Below, piece by piece: positions 1 through 11,400 of a DNA stretch of 64,000 nucleotides. The translations under genes were made by a program, and so were the position numbers. Numbering within the stretch: the stretch's first letter is position 1; each line of letters begins with the position of its first letter. Location: the NCBI GenBank assembly GCA_029891385.1, contig CM057230.1, forward strand, positions 53,795,414 through 53,859,413, in the 5' to 3' direction. The notes beneath the pieces were generated by a model. It was not told the DNA's origin and did no database searches. It worked only from the letters and a program-made list of their open reading frames with translations. The DNA is from Erythroxylum novogranatense. Its lineage: Eukaryota; Streptophyta; Magnoliopsida; Malpighiales; Erythroxylaceae.

Positions 1-1171
1 TGATTCTCTGGATTGACTGGCTTCTTTCTGTTGCACAGTTTTCGCTCTGGGTGACCTTCTTGCTTGCTTTGAAATGTCACTCAGTAGTGGTTCCCCTTTA
101 CGCTTCAAGTCACCAGATTCAAAAAATTGAACACTTCTCGACTTTGATTCCTGAGAATGTGATCTTGTTTCCTTCATAGAAGACTTCTTCACTATACGCT
201 CCCCCTCAATTGTTGCTTTCCTTGGCGATTCTGCTCATTTTCTGTCTGAAAATCTCAGACCCATTTTAGCAATAGATGTTGAATCTATATAGCTTTTAAC
301 GATATCTTACATCTAATTCCCCAATCAATCGATGCAGATTCTCCGAACACTCTTGTCAACAACATCCCATAAGGACAAGTGTTTGTATCCTTTATTGATT
401 TTACCATGTACTAATAAATCAAATATGGTAAATCTATTGGGTGATGATTCATAAGATGAAGAATACATTGTTCATCCAGGGTAGTGACCTGATGTCGTGA
501 ACCTATTCTCGATAAAACACGATCACATAGAGCCGCGAACAATACCACTTGCCTTTGGTACCAGCCAAGAGGCTCTCCTTTCGATTAGGTTATTTTGTCC
601 ATAAAGTTGACGACTAACTTCATCTTCGTTCATCTTAAGCTTAGTCATCCATTTCGCCATATTAGTGAGTTGAACTCCATCCATCGGACATTCGTTGACT
701 TTCTCCGATAACTCGCCGTTCTTATAACAGTGTGTGTCTACATACGACACGATTGTATCGTCTATTGACTTAGTATTCTTCGAACTCATAAACTTCTTGG
801 AGATAGACTTCATCTCGTACTTGAAAGAAGTTTCTCAACCTGCCGCTATTATCTCGGCTCTATATCCATCTGTTCTTTTTTAGTTCTTGAAGTTTACCAA
901 TCTTCCCAGGCCGATCTGGATCAACTCGCAAAATGGGCTTGACATTCATCTTCTTGATTACGATTGGTAGGAACTTTCTTGAAGAAATTTCAGAGAGATT
1001 TAAGAGAACTAGCAATTTTTGAATTCGGTAGAAATCCCAAAAGTCAGTTTTAGGGAATTTATAGTGAATTCTAGAACTATTGTACTTCTCGATGATCGTG
1101 ACTTTTCCTCTAAAACTTTTTCTTGTGAAAGAAGTTTTATATCTGAAACCGTCTAACGCCGTTAACTCCAC
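1..1171 (-). pseudogene. Decayed third ORF downstream of pol (env-like position), element 1
   Basis: Reading leftwards after RNase H, 1171-860 encodes 103 residues starting MELTALDGFRYKTSFTR, and 813-523 encodes 96 residues. Further open stretches lie at about 300-480 and 1-240 in changing frames; the last is Lys/Arg/Ser-rich. Sireviruses often carry an extra ORF here, historically called env-like, and the sequence also recalls plant 'putative transposon protein' domains. I cannot identify a domain with certainty and see no clear membrane segment. Frameshifts and stops break the region, so no protein is expected. It probably continues beyond base 1. Confidence 0.5.
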
Positions 1172-1378
1172 CGTTCCACTGTCTTGTCTTTATAAAAAAC
1201 CAGATGAATGGTCCGTTAACTCCTCCGTCTGTCTGTCTTGTCTTTATGAAAAACCAGATGAATGGTCCGTTAACTCCACCGTTCCACTGTCTTGTCTTTA
1301 TAAAAAACCAGATGAATGGTCCGTTAACTCCTCCGTCTGTCAGTCTTGTCTTTATGAAAAACCAGATGAATGGTCCGT
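1158..1378. repeat. 54-bp tandem repeat, alternating ABAB order
   Basis: Four units of about 54 bp share CTTGTCTTTAT.AAAAACC and AGATGAATGGTCCGTTAAC. Units 1 and 3 carry CCACCGTTCCACTG, units 2 and 4 carry CCTCCGTCTGTC. The ABAB order implies a 108-bp dimer duplicated once. The block sits exactly across the pol stop codon at 1352 and separates pol from the downstream ORF. Confidence 0.95.
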
Positions 1379-3148
1379 AACCATCACCATATTGAGGTTG
1401 CGTCTGATTTCTTTAAGGCGATATTTACTTAGTGGTTTTATGAAGATATCCGCCCACTGATATTTCGTTTCTACGAATTGTAGACTGACGACTTTCTTCT
1501 GAACATAATCTCTCAAGAAATGATGTCGACTTCATGTGCTTTACCTTGAATGTTGAATTGGATTCTTTGACAAGTCGATGGCTTTGGTGTTGTCGCGATA
1601 TATTGGAATCTCTTCCTCTTGTATTGAGTAGTCCTCTAATTGATACTTGATCCACAATATTTGTGAACAACAACTTCGGCGGACATATATTCGACTTGGC
1701 GATTGATAATGCAATCGAGCTTTGTCTCTTGCTTGACCATGACACGAGGTTTGGTCGAAAGTCACAACCACCACTCGTGCTCTTCCTTTCGATCCTATCA
1801 CCGGCATAGTCCGCATCGCAATATCCATTCAACCTGAAATTTTACCTTTCTCATACATTAAGCAAAGATCGGTAGTACTGCGAGATATCTCAAAATTCAT
1901 TTCTGACAATATAATGAGATTCTCTAGGATCGGCTGAAACCTTGCACCTGCATATCTTGAATAGAATGTCGGTCTACTTTGCTGTAAGATAAAGCAAAGA
2001 ACCAATCATCCTTCTAAATAGGGTTTGATCCACCTTCTTACCACTTTCGTCTTTTGACAACAAGTTTGAAGGATGCATCGGGGTGAACATATATTTAACA
2101 CTTGCACATATCAAACTTAGACAGCAATTCTTTAAGATATTTTTGTTGATGGATAAAATCTTATCCTCGGTTTGCTTTACTTGCAATCCAAGAAAAATTT
2201 TAACTCACCCATCATGCTCATCTCAAATTCATTTTCATCGATTTTCAAAACTCATGCATAACCTTCTTGAAGTTGCACCAAAAATAATATCATCAACATA
2301 AATTTGCACAACAATGAAATCATTACTCAAGTTCTTCCTAAAAGAGTTTTGTCTACTTTACCTCTAGTAAATCCATTTTCTATAAGAAATGAACTCAGAC
2401 GATCATACCATGCTCTAGGGCTGTTTGATCCATATAAGGCTTTATGAAGTCATGAGACATGATTTGGATACTTTATGTCCTCAAATCAGGAGATTGCTTA
2501 ACATAGACTTCTTCATCTATAAAACCATTGAAATGCACTTTTACATCCATCGAAAAGATTTATGTCATGGCAAACCACGTATGCAAGCGGTATCCTTATT
2601 GCTTCAAGTCTTGCTCTTGGAGCATATGTCTCATTGTAGTCTATTCCTTCTTGCTGATTATAGCCTTGTGCTACTAATCTTGCCTTGTTGCGACTTACTT
2701 TTCTGATTAGTCTAGTTTATTCTTGAATACCCATCTAGTACCAATAATGGATTTCTTTTCGGTTTAGGAACTAAGGACGGACTTTATTTCTCTGAAATTG
2801 ATTCAACTCCTCTTGCATAGCTAGTATCCATGCTTCATCTTTTAGAGCTTCATCAATCTTCTTAGGTTCTACTTGAGATATAAATGCCACGTTGGCTTCT
2901 CTTACGAACTTGGACCTTGTTCGAACACCTTCGAGGTTTCTCCAATAATTGACTCTTTAGGATGAAAACTTTTGTATCTCGATCTTACCAATCTTACCAA
3001 TCCGATTATCTTGCCTGCTTGTTGTCTCCAAAGTTACGAACCTCCTTTCTTGTCTTGAAGATCTAGGAACATAGACCTTTTCCGTCATGTGACGCGAGCA
3101 TCCTTGTCCAAATACCAATGGTGCTTCTTGGCTCTTCCAAGAAGGATT
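1352..3148 (-). pseudogene. pol: pol: protease remnant, reverse transcriptase and RNase H; integrase missing (element 1)
   Basis: The protease region is recognisable just below 3100 (degenerate YLD-S-G site, then a VTFGDN-GKIIG-type stretch). Within about 100 bases the sequence passes straight to the linker in front of RT (REANVAFISQVEP, about 2880-2915). The GAG-pre-integrase zinc finger and DDE integrase core, normally over 1 kb, are absent. RT follows with [23 protein letters not shown], a [13 protein letters not shown] segment and an intact YVDD catalytic box at 2289-2300. RNase H shows GYCDADYAG, STSGG, SWSSKRQ, the YRDNTKAI..SKNP block and the terminal ADIFIKPLS. The stop is TAA at 1352-1354, inside a tandem repeat. 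At least several frameshifts separate the blocks. Confidence 0.85.
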
Positions 3149-4201
3149 TCAGGAGATATTATCTTGTTTTAGGTACCCAGATTCTCTTGGGTCCTTTAGG
3201 GTTAGTATGGTGTAATGAATGATAATAAGAAGTAGAATGAAAACGTTGATGACCTTTTTGAAAACTTGATTGATATCTTTTCTTATCTTTTGAACAATTG
3301 ATTTCACGTAATCTTTGGGACTTATTTTTAGTAAACCTAATCCAGTTTTATCACTTCGGATGTCGCATTTTCCTAGCATTTCATTCATCTTTTTGTACTA
3401 TCATAAATTTAGCTAGATCAATCGAGAGATTATTGATTCTCGATTTCAAGCTGTTTAATCTCTTGGATCTATTTATAACTTTGTTGTTATTCAGTTCCTT
3501 AACTTGCTTTCTCGGACTTATATTCTCACTTTCTATCTCATGAGTATGTTTGAGGTTTTCTACATATTTCTTCTTCAACGACTTGTCTTGTTTGAATAGC
3601 ATGAGAATCCTCTAACAATTACGAGTATGCATCTTATATATTATTATAGCTAGAAGTTACCTCTTCATCACTTTCTTCTTGACTACCGGACATATGTTAG
3701 CATGTTACGGCGCTTACGAGCTTGTATCGATTACGATGAATCCAGATCCTCCCATGTTGCCATCATGCTTTTCTTGTTATCCCTACTCTTTTTGGGTTGT
3801 CTTTTCAACATTGAACACTTGGACTTGTAATGTCCCGGCTTATTGCATTCATAACATGTAATAGATGCTTTCTCGACTTTTCCATCGTCTTTGCGATGTT
3901 CCTTACGAATGTTGAATTTCCTTTGGACTTCTTTTCCACATTCTTCTTATCTTTCTTGAAATGAAAGATAGCTCATCGTCTTCATCACTTGATTGATTCG
4001 ACTTCTGGAATCATCATCCTTTGATTCTTCAATCTTTAATGCCTTTGATGTATTCCTCTTTGTCTTTTTTTTTCTGGATTTTGTGATTCTTTTGACCTGC
4101 TTTGAGCGCTATGGACTTCTCTTTCTTGGGCTTATCTTCTGTATCAAGCTCTACTTCGTGTATCTTCAATGATCCAAGCAATTCATCAAGCTTTAGTACG
4201 C
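3149..4201 (-). pseudogene. gag: gag C-terminal half with zinc knuckle (element 1)
   Basis: Continuation of gag in shifting frames. A complete CCHC knuckle (C-YE-C-NKPG-H-YKSK-C) is encoded at 3815-3856, the nucleic-acid-binding motif of nucleocapsid. Downstream, 3381-3602 encodes a Lys/Asn-rich stretch with a helical look (KELNNNKVINRS...LKSRINNLSIDL), and 3149-3388 has KCDIRSDKTGLG, a phrase I associate with the end of gag in Sirevirus-type polyproteins. Several 1-2 base indels break the frame. The knuckle residues themselves are intact. Confidence 0.75.
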
Positions 4202-4783
4202 TTAAGTCTTTGGCTTCTTGTCGGCGATTACTTTAGGTCTCCATCTTTTGGCGGACTCCTCAAAATCTTTCGAACATGGTCTTGGTGTTATATGCGTTCT
4301 TCCAAGAGCTTTTAGCCCATTAACAATTGTTTGAAATCTTCCAAACATTTGATCAATGGTCTCTTCTTCTTTCAATTTGAACAACTCGTACTGATGCACC
4401 AGAATGCTTATCTTGGACTCCTTGACTTGATTTGTTCCTTCATGTGCAATTGATAATGTATCCCACATTTCTTTGGCAGTTTCGCATCCATGAACTTTGT
4501 CATACTCGCTTCTGCTCAATGCACAACTCAAGAAAAATTTCGCCTTGGAGTTTAGTTGAAATCTTGCTTTCTGCTCAGCTGTCCATCTTTCTCGTGGAAT
4601 TGGATTTTTATCATCATCTTCAAATGTGTATGGTCCGTTCTCGATGATGTCCCAAAGGTCAATGTGAGTAGATTCGATAAACAATCTCATCCGGTCCTTC
4701 CAATAGTGGTAGTCTTCACCATTGAATGTTGGAGGTCTAGTGACTGAAGCTCCTTCGGCAATATACATGTGTGATTCCACCAT
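4202..4783 (-). pseudogene. gag: gag N-terminal half (element 1)
   Basis: An open stretch of 193 codons begins with ATG at 4783, 43 bases inside the primer-binding site, the expected place for gag. Near residue 17 it has the Copia gag signature PPTFNGEDYHYWKDRM, followed by the UBN2-like helical region (WDTL...HEGTNQVKESKI, then EEETIDQMFGRFQTIVNGL). Gag forms the particle that packages the element RNA. The reading frame is lost at about 4202, where the sequence continues in other frames towards the zinc knuckle. Start choice: first ATG after the primer site, with good family similarity from the start. Confidence 0.85.
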
Positions 4784-4825
4784 TTTCTTTAATTCACACT
4801 TTATTAAAGTGATTCTTGAACACCA

Positions 4826-4838
4826 GGCTCTGATACCA
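4826..4838 (-). other. Primer-binding site, initiator tRNA-Met type
   Basis: The reverse complement is TGGTATCAGAGCC, the usual plant Copia and Gypsy minus-strand primer site complementary to the 3' end of initiator tRNA-Met. It lies two bases inside the LTR end at 4841 and fixes the element as minus-strand. Confidence 0.9.
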
Positions 4839-4840
4839 AT

Positions 4841-5884
4841 TGAACTGAATCACACATTAATATATTAAACAATAATATGATCAAGATACACAAGAAGGGG
4901 GGGTTGAATTGTGATAAACTTTTCGTTAATCCCTTTAGTAATTACTTGTTCTTTCAAAAACTTATCGTAAATCAATTCGTAACTAGTTTTTAAAAAAACT
5001 TTGTTAATTTTGAAAACTACGATATAAGTAATATGAGAGTAGAAAGAAAAAAAAAACACAGCAATTTATCCTGGTTCACCCCAAATCGTGGGTTATGTCC
5101 AGTCCTCAGATATCCTTATGAGATTTCACTATTTCTGAACTGTTTACAAGTATTCTTTCGAATGAGCCTCTCCAGGTCTCTTTACAGCAAGTATTCTTTT
5201 ACTCTTAGCCTCTTCAGGCTATCTGTAACACTTTCTAATTGAAAGAATAGTAAAGAGTTTATTCTGATAGAAATGCTCTTAACACTTCACTCGAAATATC
5301 GTTCACAATTTTCTCTCGGATAATCGAAAATCAAAGTTGAATATTCAATGTTTCATGAAGTTATATCTTCTTCAATCTCGACTCTTATTTATAGTCGGGT
5401 TCTTCAACTGTTTCTTGAATATACTGCTTCTTGAATCTTGAAAAAACGGTTATTCAATTTGACTCAGTAACTAACTCAATGATGTTTCTTTCTTAGTCGA
5501 TATTTTGTATCGGTTGCTTTTCTCTTGTAAAGCTTTAAATCGCTTTTCTCTTGTAAAGCTTTAAATCCTTTTCTCTTGTAAAGCTTTAAATCGCTTTTCT
5601 CTTGTAAAGCTTTAAATGCCTTTTCTCTTGTAAAGCTTTCTTCATTTTTCTCTTGTAAAGCTTTAAATCTATTTTCTCTTGTAAAGCTTTAAATACGCTT
5701 TTCTCTTGTAAAGCTTTAAATCGCTTTTAAGCTTGGTGATTCTTACTTCAGCTGATTTTTCTCCTTCAGTTGTTTTTTTTTTTACTTCTCATGCGTCCAT
5801 CTACTTTTCATTTGTATATTTCTCTTTGTTTGTCATCAAAATTATTTAATACGTGAAGTCTGTTTTGACTTAACAATTTCCACA
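4841..5884 (-). repeat. 5' LTR of element 1
   Basis: About 1,044 bp. In element orientation it starts TGTGGAAATTG at 5884 and ends TTCA at 4841, two bases from the primer-binding site, so the inner edge is firm. The outer edge rests on the TG start and on the abrupt switch to plus-strand Copia pol at 5885. It contains an 8-copy minisatellite. No second LTR is in the window to confirm the ends. Confidence 0.75.
5515..5731. repeat. 25-bp minisatellite in LTR of element 1
   Basis: Eight copies of a 25-26 bp unit with core TCTCTTGTAAAGCTTT start near 5521, 5547, 5572, 5598, 5623, 5648, 5674 and 5702. Each unit carries the palindrome AAAGCTTT. Linkers between cores vary (AAATCG, AAATCC, AAATGCC, CTTCAT), so the core is better conserved than the spacer. 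Confidence 0.95.
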
Positions 5885-5892
5885 ATGGTGGA

Positions 5893-6735
5893 ATGGATTT
5901 GTATCTTAGATTTATTGATTATGGTCAAGGTTTTTTATGTGATGGTTTTATTGTACTAGATGTTTTAAAGGAAAATAATAATATTAGTTATTCATTATTT
6001 ACATCTAGTAATTCTAATAATGTTGCAACTTTGTGGCATGCTAGATTATGTCATATTGGTCAAAATCAAATCAGTCGATTAGCTAAAGAGGGACTTTTAG
6101 GTAATCTAAGTCAAGTAGATCTACCTACATGTGAGCATTGTTTAGCTCGTAAAATAGCAAGAAAGCCATTAGGAAAGGGAACACGAGCTTTATATCCATT
6201 ACAATTAATTCATTTTGACATATGTGGTCTAATGAATGTAAGAACTAGACATGGGGCTGTTTATTTCTTCAGCTTCATAAATGACTATACACAGTATGGT
6301 TGAGTATAGTCATGTTTATTTGATTTTTTATAAATTAGAAGCATTCGATTGTTTCATAAAATACATGAACTCGGTTGAGAATCAATTAGATAAGAAAATA
6401 AAAGCATTATGAACTGATCGTGGACAAAAATACTTATAAAAAAAGTTCAAGGCTTTATGTGATGAGAAAGGAATAGAAAGGCAATTAACAATTCCTAGAT
6501 CCCTACAAAAAAATGGCATTACTGAAAGGCAAAATAGGATGCTATGAGAAATGATTAAGTCTATAATGGCCTAAACAAATTTACCAATCACTTTTTGGGG
6601 TAATGCATTGCTAACAGCCACCTACATACTTAATTGTGTGCCCAAGAAATCAGTTACTAGCACACCATATAAGATGTGGACTATTAGGAGACCTAATATG
6701 TCAAGTCTTAGACCTTGGGGGTATGTAGCTTTGTT
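5893..6735 (+). pseudogene. pol: Copia integrase with zinc finger (element 2)
   Basis: The first 136 codons (5893-6303) are open. They contain an HHCC zinc finger (H49, H54, C80, C83; LWHARLCHIG...CEHC) and the start of the integrase core (IHFDICG, first catalytic Asp at residue 109). After a TGA at 6301-6303 the core continues: TDRGQKYL has the second Asp (6416-6418), NGITERQNRM the Glu (6524-6526), then ILNCVPKKSVTSTPYKMW. All three DDE residues survive, but at least four stops interrupt the frame. Integrase joins element cDNA to the chromosome; this copy cannot be made. Confidence 0.85.
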
Positions 6736-7035
6736 TATGATTTCTTTCATAAACACGAAAAATTAGGCCCAGGAGGGAGATGTAACATTCTCAAAGAATG
6801 ATTTTCCTAAGCAAGCCGAAATAGGTAAAGACCTATTGTTATATGAGTTGCTTGATCAGAATGATTTTGTTATGATGAGTCAAGATGAGGAATTTCAACA
6901 AAGTGGGAGAAATTCTACATAAAGGTTCTTTATGATGACTGATCTGAATGGAAGCAATCAGATCAATATGAATTTTTTTTATGATAAAGACGAAATAATC
7001 AAGGAATAATTCCCTCAAGTCATTTTGAGATTGAA

Positions 7036-8650
7036 GGAGAAATTAATATGATTGTTCCGCAAAAGGAAGAAGAGCCAAGGAATGTAAATGAAGCTTTTGC
7101 TAGCCCTGCTAAAGAAGAATGGATGAAAGCAATGAAAGAAGAAATGGCTTCTTTAAGCTCAAATCAAGTATACGACTTAGTTGGCCTCCCTAAAGGGCAT
7201 AAAGCAATTGGGAACAAATAGGTTCTCAAAATAAAGCAAAAGGTTGATGGCAGTATCGAAAGATATAAGGTATGCCTTATAACAAATGGATATACACAAC
7301 AGGATGGAATTGATTACGAGGAAACCTTTTCACCTGCTGTGAAGTTTTCTTTAATCTCTCTTATTCTAGCTATAGTAGCCAATATGGATCTTGAATTACA
7401 TCAAATGGATGTAAAAATTGCTTTTCTTAATGGAGAATTAGATGGAGAAATCTATATGGAACAACTTGAAGGTTTCATCAAGTCAGTTCAAGAAAATAAG
7501 GTATATCAGTTATTAAAATCAAGTTATGGCCTAAATTAGTCTTCAAGACAATGGTATATTTGTTTTCATAATGTAATCATTTCGTATGATTTTTAAATGT
7601 TCGATGAAACCCATTGTGTGTAAGTTAAGAGATCCAAAGATAAATTCATGATTTTATCTTTATACGTGGTTGATATATTGATTGCTTATAATGACTATGT
7701 GATTCTTATGCAAATTAAATATTGGTTATCATCTAAATTTGAAATGAAAGACATGGGTGAAGCAGCATATATTCTTGGAGTCAAGATTTCAAGAGATTGT
7801 TTGAAGAGATTGTTATCGCTTTCACAAGCAATGTACATTCAAAGAATTCTTAAATGATTCCATATGCAAGATTCCAAACCAATTAATAATCCTATTGCTA
7901 AAAATGAAGGCCTTAGTAAGAGAAATCGCCAATCAATGCCACAAGAAAGGGAACAAATGAAGAATGTTCCCTAGTTTGGTGCATTTAGAAGTCTTATGTA
8001 TGCAATGATGTGTAGATGACCAGATATTTGCTACGTTATTGGGATGGTGAGCAGATATCAATCAAATCCAGGCCAAGCACATTAGAAAGCAGTAAAGAGA
8101 ATATTGAGATATCTGAAAGGAACTGTGCACTATGCATTATGTTATCAAGTCGATGATCTATATATACAAAGGTATGCAGAAGCAGACTAGGGAGGAGATT
8201 TAGATGAAAGAAAGTCTACCTCAGGATATGTATTCTTACTAAACCATTGAGAAATATCATGAAAAAATAAGAAATAATCTTGCGTTGCAGTATCCACAAT
8301 GGAAGCTAAATTTCTAGCATTCTTAATTGCAGTACAAAAGGTTGTGTGGCTTCATCGATTCTTAGTGCATTCGGGAGTCATTAAAAATGAAATTAATCCA
8401 ATGACCATTAACTATGATAGTCAAGCTGCAATCGCTTATACTAAAGACCCCAAATTTCATTGTAAGACAAAGCATATAGATACTAAGTATAATTATGTGG
8501 AAGATATAGTTACATGAGGAGAAGTGAACATCATATATATATATATATATATATCTATGTGAGATATGATGACAGACCTAATGACAAAGCCAATTTCTAG
8601 AGATGTATACATTAGGCATATAAAGTTACTAGGACTACGTAGATGTTGAA
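7036..8650 (+). pseudogene. pol: Copia reverse transcriptase and RNase H (element 2)
   Basis: RT begins around EAFASPAKEEWMKAMKEEM and runs through DGIDYEETFSPAVKF, the MDVKIAFLNGELDGEIYMEQ block (7402-7464) and a damaged catalytic box: the usual YVDD reads YVVD at 7663-7674. RNase H has DERKSTSGYVF, STMEAKFLAF, the DSQAAIAYTKDPKFH block and KHIDTKYNYVED, ending DLMTKPISRD near 8610. In-frame stops occur, for example at 7537, 7855, near 8188 and at 8515. The opening 6736-7035 is too decayed to assign. Confidence 0.85.
8533..8554. repeat. (AT)n microsatellite
   Basis: About eleven AT dinucleotides inside the decayed RNase H C-terminus of element 2. Probably slippage expansion after the element died. 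Confidence 0.9.
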
Positions 8651-9495
8651 ATGTACTGATAAACATTTCTCTGTGTATGTTCACTCATTATAATGTCAAA
8701 TTTTAGATATAATGTATGATGAAGATTATAGATTGTGTATCATTTGATTCATGAATATATGCATTTTTTTCATAAGTATATTTTGGGATGAATCACCAGT
8801 ATATGAGATAGATTATAGATTGGCCCTCTCAGATAGGAAATCACCTATGGTGTTTATGCTCGCTAAAGATGAGACATGTTTGAAGTTTATTATCTAGGTG
8901 ATAATTGAGAGCGAGAAACTTAAACCATAAACGTCATAAGGAAATTGGTTCAACATGATTTGTTAATCACTCTATCTATCTTGTGCTGTCAAATGTGAGT
9001 TTTGAATAGGTTTTGAGTAGATAAGTGAACTCAAGTTAAACATTGAGTATGTTTGAACTATCATCTATACAGTATTTCTTGAATGAAAGATGTTAAAGTT
9101 AAACGAAGTAGGTAAATAGTGTAACACATGACTCTTACCATGTGTGCATAACAGACCACAAAAAGTGATTAATATAAGTCACCAAATCTCATCTTACATT
9201 GTGTGAGACCCTTGAGGTTGAGAAAAACCTCATCATATACCCTTATGGTTTTTATTTCATTCTTATACCCTTATGGCTCTTATTTCATATACCCATCATG
9301 TGTGAGTGGGAGATAATGAATCAAATACACCCATAAGGGGTATTATGGTCATTATACTTTACATAACTACCAAAGGTAGTTAAGGTTTAGCATTTAAAAA
9401 CAAAAAAACACAAAGATAAGTTTTTATCTTATGAAAAAAAACTTTTGTAGATGGAGAAAAGCAGCAAAAGTTCTTTAATCGGTGGAACTACAACA
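8644..9495 (+). other. 3' non-coding region and possible 3' LTR of element 2
   Basis: Non-coding sequence follows RNase H. Two boundary readings are possible. TGTTGAAATG at 8644 and CTACAACA ending at 9495 would give an 852-bp LTR with TGTTG/CAACA ends. Alternatively, the purine tract GAGTGGGAGA near 9305 is the polypurine tract and the LTR starts just after it. I cannot decide without the 5' LTR. Confidence 0.35.
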
Positions 9496-10507
9496 ATAAA
9501 CCAAGTATGTGTTTTTGTTTATTATATGCATATGCAAAGATCCTATTTGACATGATCTATGTGATTATGTTCTATCTTGAGTATTCTTACAAATAATAAG
9601 TTGCTTTGCATTAAGACTAACCTGCACAATACATGGCAAGAATAATAAGAACCAAGCAATGTCATATAAGATTCATAAGTAAAACATAATCATCTTATAG
9701 AGAATCTAATAACACTAAGGCAAGTTGGAAAAACCATTTAAAATAACATTCTTATAAAAATCACGCATTTTGTAGATATGGCCTTACGTATGTAATGAAT
9801 GGAAATTTAAGATCTCTGTAAAATATATTTAAGGATTTGTAAAATGGTGGACATAAAAAATAAAGTGACCACTAATATTGTGTTTAATATCATAGGTGTA
9901 TACAGAATTAACTGGAGCTATGTACCCTTCTATTCTAATAAATGAATTTAATTTGGATCTCATAGGTTCAAATATAAAGATTAGTCCTTCCTAATGTTAT
10001 GTTGCCTTGTCTTTTTGTTTGTACTAGGAATCAAAGGTTACAAAGCAGATATATTTATATTAAGATGTTATCGTTACTTTCATCTACTTAATTTAAGAAT
10101 AAGAAAAGAAGACTTTATACCATAAATAGGAAAGTTGGCTCAGATACCTATGATTTGTATGATGTCAAGCATGAGAGATCAAAATCAGACAAGGACACAT
10201 GACCATTGCTCTGAAGCAAAACATTCTTAGGTAGGTTATTACAAAGTTTCTTTAATAGTTTATTAAGGCGAAGCATCTTATCCTTAGACCCCTCATTGAA
10301 CTTGCTAACTTCCATTTACATTATGTCATGATATCCAAAAGAATCTTTTATACATTAAAACATAAATAAAAGCTACTTTGGTAAATATTTATTTTATTAT
10401 GAAATAATCCATATATAAAAGTTCACCCTTAAAGCATTAAATCTCTCAAAATGTGACAAAGATTAATGTAAACCTTGTTAGCAACATTAAAAGAAAAAGC
10501 TAAAGAC

Positions 10508-10553
10508 TTTAGTACAATAATTAGGTATCACTTTTAGTACAATAATTAGGTAT
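10508..10553. repeat. Short tandem duplication
   Basis: The phrase TTAGTACAATAATTAGGTAT occurs twice in direct order, about 23 bp apart. Confidence 0.85.
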
Positions 10554-11239
10554 CTATTATATCTTATTGATCTAATCATATACTAAAATTATAATGCGAC
10601 ATGCTTTATAGTCATACTTTAGCTATTGAATAAGAAAACATGAGGCTTTTTCAGGTGACACGATTAGTAATTTCATTATATTTATAGTACTTTTGCTTCT
10701 ATAAATTTGGATCATAAAGTATGAATTAATTCTAAATTTAAACATTTATAACAAAGTCCTCAAATAAGTTATAGTTGAAGGCTTATTCTTTAAAAAAATG
10801 TCTTTGTTTAGATTGGTTTGAACACTTAAAAATCATATTTTGCAACATATTTTGTGATCAAAGATTAAACATCTATGAAATGAAAGGCCAAATCATGTTT
10901 CCCAAATTTAGCCTTCCAAATTTAATCCGACTAATATCTATAGAAAATAACAAGAATAAAAGTTTAAGAGAGTTGAAAAGTTGTAATTTTCTAGTGTAAG
11001 ATGAGGAAACTAACCTAATAAATTTAACAACTTTTCAAGTTTCAGAGTCATCATCAGAGCTCCTAATGGAGTTGTTGGAGTTTCTTCTTGATGATGAACT
11101 TGTCTTTAAATTAATGTTATGATCCACCGATTGAATTTCTAATTATAACCTATTATGGTTTACTATTTTGTCACTGATTTTTAGCATAAGTCCCCATTTG
11201 TAGCTCTTTTCACTGCTACACTACCTTCTCCAGCCAACT

Positions 11240-11400
11240 TTAGGCTGTATTTGGTTGGGGATTTTATAATGAAATGGAATGGAATGTAATGTTATTTCAT
11301 CATTTGGGAAGGGGATTTATAATAGAATGGAATGGAATGGGATGGAAGTGGAGGGTTTTATATTACATCTCATTCCATCCAAAATAGTAAAAATAAAAAA
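11240..11400. mobile_element. Possible MITE end (TTTGGTTGGGG...GGAATGGAATGG)
   Basis: TGTATTTGGTTGGGGATTTT followed by repeated GGAATGGAATG tracts resembles the ends of plant miniature DNA transposons (hAT or Mutator-like). Within the block, ATTTTATAATGAAATGGAATGG recurs as ATTTATAATAGAATGGAATGG. I did not find a matching inverted end or target duplication, so this is a weak call. Confidence 0.3.

Larger units (their letters stand above)
1..5884 (-). mobile_element. Copia retrotransposon, Sirevirus-like, degenerate (element 1)
   Basis: Reading right to left: 5' LTR, tRNA-Met primer-binding site, gag, protease remnant, reverse transcriptase, RNase H, then a third reading region that leaves the window at base 1. 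The domain order and the RNase H ending (ADIF.KPLS) mark it as Ty1/Copia. The UBN2-type gag, long LTR and an extra ORF after pol suggest the Sirevirus lineage (inference). The 3' LTR must lie left of the window. Many frameshifts and stops show it is dead. It abuts another Copia pol at 5885, so it probably inserted there; the 5 bases ATGGT (5885-5889) would then be one copy of the target-site duplication. Confidence 0.85.
5885..9495 (+). mobile_element. Copia retrotransposon relic (element 2), 5' part missing
   Basis: Plus-strand Copia pol in the order GAG-pre-integrase, integrase, RT, RNase H, then non-coding 3' sequence. It begins abruptly at the outer edge of the element 1 LTR. Its gag, protease and 5' LTR should therefore lie beyond element 1, left of the window, if element 1 inserted into it. 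Many in-frame stops. The right boundary is provisional. Confidence 0.8.

Noticed and set aside
5515..5731. Regular repeats with spacers suggestive of a CRISPR array
   Set aside because: Spacers are only 8-10 bases and the DNA is a plant LTR; it is a minisatellite.
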